12,787 nucleotides of DNA, taken from JBCCIM01 sp045106435 (GTDB lineage Bacteria > Bacteroidota > Rhodothermia > Rhodothermales > JAHQVL01). The notes beneath the pieces are model-generated. The model ran no database searches and was not told where the DNA came from. It saw only the letters and a program-made list of their open reading frames with translations. Location of the stretch: contig JBGCEN010000540.1 in assembly GCA_045106435.1 (NCBI GenBank), positions 1 through 12,787 of the forward strand. The letters are read 5' to 3'. How positions within the stretch are numbered: the stretch's first letter is position 1; each line of letters begins with the position of its first letter. Position numbers and translations under genes: made by a program. Positions 6,928 through 12,787 of the stretch are shown here, in pieces.

Positions 6928-7893
6928 ATGAAGCCATACCCCTTGTCATCCTATACGTCGATCGTTCTTTGCCTAATCCTTTTTCTCATTTCTGCATGTG
7001 GTGCCAAGTCTGATCAGGATACGAGTGAAATCGCGAGTGAGCCGGTAGCCACCGTTGGGGTTACGGTGCTTACTATGACGCATCCTTTCTTTCTAGATCT
7101 TGTGGCAGAGTTAAAAGCAGAGGCTGCGCGGAGTAACATAGAAGTGGTTGTGGTTTCAAGCGAGTTTGATGTAGCGCGCCAGAAAGACCAGATGTCAGAT
7201 TTTATCGTCCAGCAGATGGACGCCATTATATTGTGTCCGTCTGATTCAAAAGCGATAGGTACCTCTATTAAAGAGGCGAATGAGGCCGGCATTCCTGTAT
7301 TTACAGCAGATATTGCTGCACTTGTAGATGATGTCGATGTAGTCGCACACATTGGCATTGATAATTACAACGGAGGTGTGATGGCCGGGGAGACGATGGT
7401 GAAGGCACTTGGGGGTGCCGGCAAAGTTGCGATTATCGACCATCCTGAAGTTGAGTCTGTGATTCAGCGTACCAGCGGATTTATTAAAGCACTCGAAGAA
7501 GCAAATGCAAATGGTAGCTCAATAGAGCTTGTGTCGCGATTGCCAGGTAGCGGCTCTATGGACAAGTCGTTTAAAGCTGCCGAGGATATGCTGCAGGCGC
7601 ACCCGGATTTAGACCTGATCTTCGGGATCAACGATGAAACTGCCCTTGGTGCTTTGGCTGCTATCGAGAAAGCCGGCATGGCTGGTCAGGTTCAGGTGAT
7701 CGGATTTGGTGGAAAGATTGAGGCCAAAAAAGCAGTCGATGAAGGGAAGTTGTATGCAGATGTGATTGCCTACCCAAAACAGATCGGCGCGTGGTCCATT
7801 CAGGCTGTTGTAGCTTACATGAATGGGGAAGAAGTTGATGCCGAGCAGCTGATCCCGACGGAGATGTATTTGAGCCCTTCTGCTGCGCAGTAG
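6928..7893 (+). CDS. RbsB-like periplasmic solute-binding lipoprotein (type 1 periplasmic binding protein)
   Basis: A sugar-binding-type protein of the Peripla_BP_4/RbsB group, predicted to be anchored to a membrane by lipid. I chose the ATG at 6928 because it gives a standard 23-residue type II signal peptide: hydrophobic SIVLCLILFLISAC with the lipidated Cys24. An in-frame ATG at 6877 would add 17 residues and is the alternative. In the 321-residue numbering, the fold follows: first strand GVTVLTMTHPFF (44-55), VQQMDAIILCPSDSKA (94-109), AGIPVFTADIA (120-130), HIGIDNYNGGVMAGE (141-155), GKVAIIDHPE (165-174), DLIFGINDETALGAL (229-243) and VQVIGFGG (255-262). No transporter permease or ATPase flanks it; a histidine kinase does. 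A terminator follows about 90 bp downstream. It may therefore be a sensor subunit as LuxP is for LuxQ, though a transporter encoded elsewhere is possible. Confidence 0.9.
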   Translation: MKPYPLSSYTSIVLCLILFLISACGAKSDQDTSEIASEPVATVGVTVLTMTHPFFLDLVAELKAEAARSNIEVVVVSSEFDVARQKDQMSDFIVQQMDAIILCPSDSKAIGTSIKEANEAGIPVFTADIAALVDDVDVVAHIGIDNYNGGVMAGETMVKALGGAGKVAIIDHPEVESVIQRTSGFIKALEEANANGSSIELVSRLPGSGSMDKSFKAAEDMLQAHPDLDLIFGINDETALGALAAIEKAGMAGQVQVIGFGGKIEAKKAVDEGKLYADVIAYPKQIGAWSIQAVVAYMNGEEVDAEQLIPTEMYLSPSAAQ

Positions 7894-7983
7894 TGCGCTT
7901 GAAAATTCGCAGTTGAGACAAATGGCGGATTTAATATGTAAAGATCTTGTGAAAGAACACTATTGTTTAGTAAAAAATTGATC

Positions 7984-8022
7984 GCGGCCGGCCTTATTTA
8001 TTTAGGCTGGTCGTCTTTTTTT
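7984..8022 (+). terminator. Rho-independent terminator after the binding-protein gene
   Basis: Arms GCGGCCGGCCT (7984-7994) and AGGCTGGTCGT (8004-8014) form an 11-bp stem, with three G-U wobbles, around a 9-nt AT loop. One C and seven T (8016-8022) follow. An A-tract (AAAAAA, just before 7980) lies upstream, so it may also work weakly on the other strand. It separates the kinase/binding-protein block from the ilv operon. Confidence 0.88.
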
Positions 8023-8205
8023 GCGAATATTGTTTCGATGAAGGGCGCTAGAGGTGAACATCGTTAAGTGAAAGCGGTACCAAAAACTGCTTGCTTTGGT
8101 TAACGGTGTTAAGGTTTGTTTATGCAGTGCATTTGCAGAAGAGTAGGCGATTCGTTTTATTCAAATCAAAACACGGGCCATCCGCTCTAACACTGACTCT
8201 GATTC
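8023..8205. other. Non-coding stretch with no clear feature
   Basis: First part of the 605-bp gene-free interval between the binding-protein gene and ilvB. The ilv promoter should lie here or just downstream. I see no convincing promoter hexamers, operators or stable hairpins, and the frames present have no coding character. Confidence 0.4.
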
Positions 8206-8403
8206 ATGCAAAATACCAACGCATATACAGCTCAATTTTTATCCCGTCAGGCACGGGTAAAGTGCGTACGTATCCATGAGCAGAAATCCAGTGTCAGCGG
8301 GTTTGAATTAATAGAGTTGTCTTCCTTTAACAAAATCCTCAGTGTAAGGATTTGGGGGATTATTCTGCTTATCCTATTGACCAACCTAATTATTATTGGA
8401 TAG
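8206..8403 (+). CDS. Candidate ilv leader ORF, or small C-tail membrane protein
   Basis: A 65-codon frame stops at 8403, 95 nt before ilvB. Its last 22 codons are dominated by branched-chain residues: RIWG followed by IILLILLTNLIIIG, with Ile eight times, Leu six and Val once between residues 44 and 65. Internal TTG at 8317 would give a 28-residue peptide, a usual leader length. Leader peptides of ilv/leu operons in other bacteria are rich in exactly these residues, so ribosome stalling here could report Ile/Leu shortage. Two competing hairpins follow directly. Alternatively the hydrophobic end is a membrane anchor of a small protein, or an AT-rich accident. No Shine-Dalgarno sequence precedes either start. 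I do not recognise residues 1-43. Confidence 0.35.
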   Translation: MQNTNAYTAQFLSRQARVKCVRIHEQKSSVSGFELIELSSFNKILSVRIWGIILLILLTNLIIIG

Positions 8404-8408
8404 GAAAT

Positions 8409-8482
8409 GATCAGCCCCAAAGCACTTCAAGACAAAGCATAGTCGCCATCGTCGCAAAGAGCTGGGGATTGATCTAACCCAG
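8409..8482 (+). promoter_or_regulatory. Mutually exclusive leader hairpins before ilvB
   Basis: Segment A, GATCAGCCCC (8409-8418), can pair with segment B, GGGGATTGATC (8464-8474), with one bulge. The left part of B, CTGGG (8462-8466), can instead pair with segment C, CCCAG (8478-8482), 16 nt before the ilvB ATG. The two pairings share bases, so they cannot coexist. A begins six bases after the leader ORF stop, where a ribosome stalled or terminating there would cover it. No U-tract follows, so control would act on translation or through another factor. Folding was judged by eye. Confidence 0.4.
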
Positions 8483-8498
8483 AAAGCTGACGAGAACT

Positions 8499-10298
8499 AT
8501 GCCAAAATACAGTTCAGATATCATTCCCCAGCAAACAGGAGATGGAGCTTCTTCTTCTGTCCCTGAAGCGGAAGTTTCCTCAAAGACCATGACTGGTGCA
8601 GAAATTTTTGTTCGTGCACTAGATGCACAGGGCATTGATTATGTATTTGGTCACCCTGGCGGAGCCGTCATCAAGATTTATGACGAAATTGCTCGCGTCC
8701 AGCCCAGGTTTAAGCACATTCTGGTTCGCCACGAACAAGGTGGCACGCACATGGCGGAAGGCTATGCAAAAGCAACCGGCAAGGTAGGCACGGTGCTCGT
8801 GACAAGTGGCCCGGGTGCAACCAATACAGTAACCGGAATCGCTGATGCATACATGGATTCAATTCCGATTGTTGTGTTTACGGGTCAGGTGCCAACAAGC
8901 CTCATCGGAAACGATGCATTTCAGGAAACTGATATCATTGGTGTAACCCGAAGCATTACAAAGCACAGCTTCCAGGTTAGAAGAGTCGAAGATTTGACTC
9001 GCACCATCAAGGAGGCGTACCACATTGCTAAAACCGGCCGGCCTGGCCCCGTAGTTGTCGATCTGCCCAAGGATATTCTCTTTGCCGAGACCGAATTCCA
9101 TTATCCGGATGACGTCGAAATGAGAGGATACTCAACTGGAATCACGATTGAGATGGGGCAGGTAGAACTTGCTGCTGCCATGATAAAGGCGTCCAAAAAG
9201 CCTTTGCTTTATGTAGGCGGTGGTACGCTAAACAGCGGTGCATCTGAAGAATTGACTGCGTTGGCTCACAAGCTCAATATGCCTGTCACAACCACATTGC
9301 ATGGATTGAGTTCGTTTCCTGAAGACGATCCGCTCTCAGTTGGTATGCTGGGTATGCACGGTACGTGGTACGCAAATCAGGCCGTTCAGCATTGTGATCT
9401 TTTAATATCCGTAGGTGCACGTTTTGATGATCGGGTAACAGGCAAGCTCGATGCCTGGGCACCTCACGCGAAAGTGATACATATTGATATCGATCCTTCG
9501 TGTATCTCTAAAAATATTCCTGTTGATTGTCCTATTCTCGGAGATGTAAAAGAAGTACTTACAGCTTTATTGCCATTGGTTGAGAAAAAGGATTGGACAA
9601 CCTGGCTAGAGGAGATCGAGGTATGGCGGAAAGAATGCCCGCTGGATTACAGCAGAGACGAGAAGTTGCGCGCCCAGTATGTCATTGAGTGTTTGCGTGA
9701 TAAATCTAAAGGGAATGCGGTAGTACTGTCCGATGTGGGACAGCATCAAATGTGGACAGCACAATATTTCAACTACTCCCGACCAAGATCTCACATAACC
9801 TCCGGCGGTCTTGGGACGATGGGCTTTGGTTTGCCGGCAGCAATAGGCGCTGCATTTGGTTTGCGTGGCATGGGCGAGGGGGATGTGCCGGTGATTTCGG
9901 TGAGTGGCGACGGAGGCTTTGTGATGAATGCACAAGAAATGTGTGTTGCCGCAGCCCACAAGCTTCCTGTAAAGATCATTGTTATTAACAATCGTTTTCT
10001 TGGGATGGTGCGTCAGTGGCAGGAGCTCTTCCACGAGAATCGCTACAGCCATACCGATTTGAGCGATACCAATCCTGATTTTGTCATGCTTGCTCAGGCA
10101 AATCACTGTGTAGGCATCAAGGCATCCACGCCGGAAGAGTTGCGGGATGCCATTGACAAGGCCTGGGAAATAAACGATAAACCTGTCTTGATCGAATGTA
10201 TCGTTGAGAAAGACGAGATGGTATATCCGATGGTGCCGGCTGGTGCTGCTACAGGAGATATGATCACTGCCAATTTTTCAAAAGACCACGATGTCTGA
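8499..10298 (+). CDS. ilvB: Acetolactate synthase, large (catalytic) subunit
   Basis: This ThDP/FAD enzyme condenses pyruvate with pyruvate or 2-oxobutyrate, opening valine/leucine and isoleucine synthesis. It has 599 residues, slightly long because of a 30-residue Ser/Glu-rich N-terminus; Met31 (8589) is an alternative start. Motifs: FGHPGGAVIKIYD (50-62), VRHEQGGTHMAEGYA with the ThDP-activating Glu79, TSGPGATN (102-109), FTGQVP (127-132), GRPGPVVVDLPKD (180-192), the FAD/middle domain GARFDDRVTGK (306-316), ThDP-binding SGDGGFVMNAQE (469-480) with Asn497/Asn498, FLGMVRQWQELF (500-511), and the C-terminal VYPMVPAGA (575-583). MVRQWQ is typical of AHAS rather than other ThDP oxidases. It overlaps ilvN by 8 nt. 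It is preceded by the hairpins described above and has only a weak purine-rich stretch as a ribosome binding site. Confidence 0.97.
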   Translation: MPKYSSDIIPQQTGDGASSSVPEAEVSSKTMTGAEIFVRALDAQGIDYVFGHPGGAVIKIYDEIARVQPRFKHILVRHEQGGTHMAEGYAKATGKVGTVLVTSGPGATNTVTGIADAYMDSIPIVVFTGQVPTSLIGNDAFQETDIIGVTRSITKHSFQVRRVEDLTRTIKEAYHIAKTGRPGPVVVDLPKDILFAETEFHYPDDVEMRGYSTGITIEMGQVELAAAMIKASKKPLLYVGGGTLNSGASEELTALAHKLNMPVTTTLHGLSSFPEDDPLSVGMLGMHGTWYANQAVQHCDLLISVGARFDDRVTGKLDAWAPHAKVIHIDIDPSCISKNIPVDCPILGDVKEVLTALLPLVEKKDWTTWLEEIEVWRKECPLDYSRDEKLRAQYVIECLRDKSKGNAVVLSDVGQHQMWTAQYFNYSRPRSHITSGGLGTMGFGLPAAIGAAFGLRGMGEGDVPVISVSGDGGFVMNAQEMCVAAAHKLPVKIIVINNRFLGMVRQWQELFHENRYSHTDLSDTNPDFVMLAQANHCVGIKASTPEELRDAIDKAWEINDKPVLIECIVEKDEMVYPMVPAGAATGDMITANFSKDHDV

Positions 10299-10911
10299 TT
10301 TAGCCCCACGATTTAAAGCAAGAAAATTTAAACCTATGTCGGACGATACGTTAACACCCCAGCAGATATTTAGGAAAAACGCAGCAGGTGAGCCGGTAAA
10401 CGTCGGTGAAGAACCGGAATTGCGCCGGCACATCATCAATGTAATGCTCGAAAATTCCATTGGTGCGCTCAACCGGGTAGTGAATTTATTCTCTGCACGT
10501 GGCTTTAGCCTGGAGAGCGTAACCGTTGGCAAAACAGATGACCCAACGCTCTATCGCATGACGCTCGTCACCAGAGGTACTGCGCGTAAAATTGAGCAGG
10601 TGCTGACGCATCTTGGGAATTTGATCGATACCGTTGAGGTCGATGATCTGACCAATATGGAGAAGGTTGAGCGCGAGTTGTGCCTTTTGAAGGTGCGCTA
10701 CACTGAAAAGACGCGTGCTGAGGTCATTCATATTTCAGACATCTTTCGTGGCAAAGTGATTGATATCACCCATGAAAGCATCAGCTTTGAACTCACCGGG
10801 CCGGCAAAAAAAATCAATGCTTTTGTTGGCATGATGCAGCCTTTTGGTATCGAAGAGCTTCACCGCAGTGGCCGGGTTGCCATGCGCAGAGCATTGATAC
10901 ACGGCAGTTGA
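10291..10911 (+). CDS. ilvN: Acetolactate synthase, small (regulatory) subunit
   Basis: The ACT-domain subunit activates IlvB and gives valine feedback. It has 206 residues with a 45-residue N-terminal extension before the ACT core (E. coli IlvH starts at the core). The core is RRHIINVMLENSIGALNRVV (45-64), ARGFSLESVTVGKTDDPTLY (69-88) and VERELCLLKV (126-135); the C-terminal domain has IFRGKVIDIT (151-160) and RSGRVAMRR (192-200). Aligned without gaps to E. coli IlvH, valine-site residues Asn11 and Gly14 are kept (Asn55, Gly58), but Asn29 is Ser73. The start at 10291 overlaps ilvB by ATGTCTGA; Met16 at 10336 is an alternative giving 191 residues. The whole C-terminal domain is present. Confidence 0.95.
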   Translation: MSDLAPRFKARKFKPMSDDTLTPQQIFRKNAAGEPVNVGEEPELRRHIINVMLENSIGALNRVVNLFSARGFSLESVTVGKTDDPTLYRMTLVTRGTARKIEQVLTHLGNLIDTVEVDDLTNMEKVERELCLLKVRYTEKTRAEVIHISDIFRGKVIDITHESISFELTGPAKKINAFVGMMQPFGIEELHRSGRVAMRRALIHGS

Positions 10912-10914
10912 CGA

Positions 10915-10966
10915 AGAGGGTTTGCATTTATTCCGAACCTCTATAGGGGAGATTCACGAATCTCCC
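10915..10966 (+). promoter_or_regulatory. Two tandem hairpins in the ilvN-ilvC gap
   Basis: The first hairpin pairs AGAGGGTT (10915-10922) with AACCTCT (10936-10942), with one bulged G. The second is perfect: GGGAGATTC (10947-10955) and GAATCTCCC (10958-10966), effectively an 8-bp stem with a four-base loop. No T-tract follows, so termination is unlikely. They may tune the ilvC/ilvBN ratio as a processing or stability element. They lie in the 121-nt gap before the ilvC start. Confidence 0.5.
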
Positions 10967-11032
10967 GAACATAAATCCACCCAAGGTGCTCAGTCGTACC
11001 CGTACCTTGAAAAAGTAAAGAGATTAGAAAAG

Positions 11033-12061
11033 ATGGGAGTAAAAGTTCATTATGACGCGGACCTGGATATCATTCTGGGTAAAAAAGTTGCAGTTATTGG
11101 ATATGGTAGCCAGGGACACGCCCACGCGTTGAATTTAAGAGATAGTGGTGTAGAGGTGGCTGTTGGTTTGCGTGAAGGATCTCGCTCTGCGCAAAAAGCA
11201 AAAGAAAAAGGACTTGAGGTTCGAAGCATTGGTGATGCCGTGGCCTGGGCAGATGTAATTATGCTTCTGATTCCCGACCAGCATCACAAGCGTACCTACG
11301 AAGCAGATGTAAAGCCCAACCTGACTGCCGGCAAGGCATTGGGTGTAGGCCATGGCTTCAGCGTACATTATGGCGAAGTGAACCCGCCGGAGAATGTTGA
11401 TGTATTTATGGTAGCGCCAAAGTCACCGGGACATCTTGTTCGCCGTGTCTATGAAGAAGGTGCCGGCGTGCCGTGCCTCGTGGCCGTATCTCAAAACCCA
11501 TCAGGTAATGCACTAAACCTGGCATTGAGTTATGCGAAAGCCATCGGCGGTGCAAACGCTGGTGTGATCGAGACTAATTTCAAAGACGAAACAGAAACGG
11601 ATCTGTTTGGAGAGCAGGCTGTGCTTTGTGGCGGTTCTGAGATGCTGATCCGTGCTGGTTTTGAAACGCTTACTGAAGCTGGGTATCCGCCTGAGCTTGC
11701 CTACTTTGAAGTGCTGCATGAGCTAAAACTCATTGTAGATCTCTATTACGAAGGTGGGCTTGCCTACATGAACTACTCGATCAGTGACACGGCTGAGTAT
11801 GGAAACTACTCCCGCGGTCCACGCCTCATTACCGATGCGGTTCGCGCAGAAATGAAGGAAATTCTTAGCGAAATTCAATCCGGGCAATTTGCAAGGGAAT
11901 GGATCGCAGAATGTGATGCCGGCTGGCCGAATTTTGATGACATGAAGAAAGATTCTCGTGAGCATCCGATCGAAAAAGTAGGTAAAAAACTTCGTGGTAT
12001 GATGAGTTGGTTGCGTCCAAACAAAGATGCAGACACCGCAGATTCCCCCGTCTCAGCGTAA
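11033..12061 (+). CDS. ilvC: Ketol-acid reductoisomerase, class I (NADP+)
   Basis: IlvC converts 2-acetolactate or 2-aceto-2-hydroxybutyrate to the dihydroxy acids with Mg2+ and NAD(P)H. I chose ATG 11033 (342 residues): MGVKVHYDADLDIILGKK matches the usual class I N-terminus, and the frame upstream of it is not family-like. With this start the Mg2+ ligands fall at Asp190, Glu194, Glu226 and Glu230, numbers I recall for other class I enzymes. Other motifs are GYGSQGHAHALNLRDSG (23-39, Rossmann), GLREGSRS (45-52, the cofactor-choice loop, Ser/Arg suggesting NADPH), GHGFSVHYG (106-114, His107), APKSPGH (128-134), TDLFGEQ (189-195) and HELKLIVDLYYEGG (229-242). The C-terminal tail after about residue 325 is polar and variable. 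It is third in the ilv operon; a repeat element follows. Confidence 0.96.
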   Translation: MGVKVHYDADLDIILGKKVAVIGYGSQGHAHALNLRDSGVEVAVGLREGSRSAQKAKEKGLEVRSIGDAVAWADVIMLLIPDQHHKRTYEADVKPNLTAGKALGVGHGFSVHYGEVNPPENVDVFMVAPKSPGHLVRRVYEEGAGVPCLVAVSQNPSGNALNLALSYAKAIGGANAGVIETNFKDETETDLFGEQAVLCGGSEMLIRAGFETLTEAGYPPELAYFEVLHELKLIVDLYYEGGLAYMNYSISDTAEYGNYSRGPRLITDAVRAEMKEILSEIQSGQFAREWIAECDAGWPNFDDMKKDSREHPIEKVGKKLRGMMSWLRPNKDADTADSPVSA

Positions 12062-12072
12062 ATGTACTGGGA

Positions 12073-12170
12073 AGTAATTAGTTATTGGTGGTTAGTGGTT
12101 GGTAAAATGACCATGCGGATCGAATCAGAAAAACTAACAACTAACCACTAAAAACTAACCACTAATTACT
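12073..12170. repeat. GGTTAGT-rich inverted repeat element, copy 2
   Basis: Terminal arms AGTAATTAGT (12073-12082) and ACTAATTACT (12161-12170) are perfect. Inner arms TTAGTGGTTGGT (12092-12103) and ACTAACCACTAA (12140-12151) match in 11 of 12 positions. As in copy 1, the left arm is G/T rich with GGTTAGT words, the right arm A/C rich with ACTAACC words, and the element fills most of the gap before the next gene. Its ends and centre differ from copy 1, so the shared part is the word composition and layout rather than a fixed sequence. Confidence 0.75.
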
Positions 12171-12181
12171 GTTTAGTTGCT

Positions 12182-12787
12182 ATGAAAGAATACAATATAG
12201 TCACGCTCCCTGGTGATGGTATCGGCCCCGAGGTCGTCGCTGAAACACTTCGTGTGCTTCACGCTGTGGCTGAGCCGGCCGGGTTCTCGCTTAAAACAGA
12301 AGAACACGTGATCGGTGGTGCTGCCCTGGATCAGGAAGGTGTGCCTTATCCGGAATCAACCGAGAAAGCGTGTAAAGCAGCGGATGCTGTGCTTATGGGT
12401 GCTGTAGGCGGACCCAAGTGGGATCACTTTACGGGGGCCAAGCGACCAGAAAGCGGCCTGTTGGCACTGCGTAAGTCGCTCGGTACCTTTTCGAACCTTC
12501 GTCCTGTATCCGTTCCTGAGTCGCTGGCTTCTTCTTCGCCTTTGCGCACGGAACGGGTGTCTGGTACAGACATGCTGATTGTACGTGAGCTCACAGGGGG
12601 CATCTATTTTGGTGAGCCGCGGGGCAGGAGAGAAACGGAGGCCGGACGGGTAGCCGAGAATACCATGGTGTACGATGAGGGAGAAATTGCCCGCATCACA
12701 CATGTTGCCATGAAATGGGCACGTCGCCGGCGCGGTAAAGTCACACTGGTAGATAAGGCGAATGTACTCGTCGTGTCCCAGCTCTGG
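12182..12787 (+). CDS. leuB: 3-isopropylmalate dehydrogenase (partial, C-terminus off the window)
   Basis: LeuB oxidatively decarboxylates 3-isopropylmalate in the leucine branch. The first 202 codons are present; the family has about 350-360. Motifs: LPGDGIGPEVV (9-19), MGAVGGPKWD (72-81), SGLLALRKSLGTFSNLRPV (91-109) with substrate-binding Arg97 and Arg107, RELTGGIYFGEPRGR (135-149) with Arg135 and Tyr142, NTMVYDEGEIARI (160-172) and DKANVL (191-196) with the catalytic Lys192. The ALRKSLGTFSNLRP segment marks isopropylmalate rather than isocitrate or tartrate dehydrogenase. ATG at 12182 is the first sensible start. It lies 120 nt after ilvC, separated by the repeat element, and probably belongs to the same operon. 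Confidence 0.95.
   Translation, partial: MKEYNIVTLPGDGIGPEVVAETLRVLHAVAEPAGFSLKTEEHVIGGAALDQEGVPYPESTEKACKAADAVLMGAVGGPKWDHFTGAKRPESGLLALRKSLGTFSNLRPVSVPESLASSSPLRTERVSGTDMLIVRELTGGIYFGEPRGRRETEAGRVAENTMVYDEGEIARITHVAMKWARRRRGKVTLVDKANVLVVSQLW

Noticed and set aside
7661..7921. 86-codon minus-strand frame at the end of the binding-protein gene
   Set aside because: Antisense shadow with low-complexity, basic composition.
8091..8279. 62-codon forward frame in the ilv leader region
   Set aside because: No start signal, no composition or motif suggesting a protein, and it overlaps the better candidate leader frame.
8409..8482. Rho-independent attenuator terminator before ilvB
   Set aside because: Neither hairpin is followed by a T-tract; only a translational or structural role remains plausible.
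9606..10106. 166-codon frame on the minus strand
   Set aside because: It lies wholly inside ilvB, opposite conserved ThDP motifs, and shows no recognisable domain.
10922..11032. N-terminal extension of IlvC from a TTG at 10922
   Set aside because: The 37 extra residues are not IlvC-like, would cover both hairpins, and the ATG at 11033 puts metal ligands at the usual class I numbers.

Overview
The window looks like a stretch of core chromosome from a free-living bacterium of moderate GC content. I would place it, without much confidence, in the Bacteroidota in the broad sense, perhaps near the Rhodothermia/Balneolia. The grounds are that almost no gene has a Shine-Dalgarno sequence, the proteins have a housekeeping character, and the gaps carry G/T-rich inverted repeats. 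No rRNA, tRNA, CRISPR array, transposase or phage gene was seen.

Left part (1-3247): a partial murA (peptidoglycan precursor synthesis) reads leftward. Divergent from it are a NifS/IscS-type cysteine desulfurase and a TIGR04282/DUF2064-type transferase, which overlap by 8 nt and are probably translated together.

Centre left (3248-5009): a class I fructose-1,6-bisphosphatase gene (fbp) lies downstream of a LacI-operator-like palindrome. A GGTTAGT-rich inverted repeat then fills exactly the gap to a small VOC/glyoxalase-fold gene.

Centre (5010-8022): a membrane histidine kinase is followed by an RbsB-like lipoprotein solute-binding protein. There is no ABC permease or ATPase beside them, which suggests a ligand-sensing pair. 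The block ends in a clear rho-independent terminator at 7984-8022.

Right part (8023-12787): the branched-chain amino acid operon ilvB-ilvN-ilvC-leuB, with leuB cut by the window edge. IlvB/IlvN make acetolactate, IlvC reduces and isomerises it on the way to valine and isoleucine, and LeuB acts in the leucine branch. The leader before ilvB contains a small ORF ending in an Ile/Leu-rich run, followed by two mutually exclusive hairpins. This is a candidate attenuation-type regulator. A second GGTTAGT-type inverted repeat separates ilvC from leuB.

Across the window the palindrome GCCGGC occurs about 34 times by eye, against roughly 2-4 expected. It resembles the highly iterated palindromes known from cyanobacteria.
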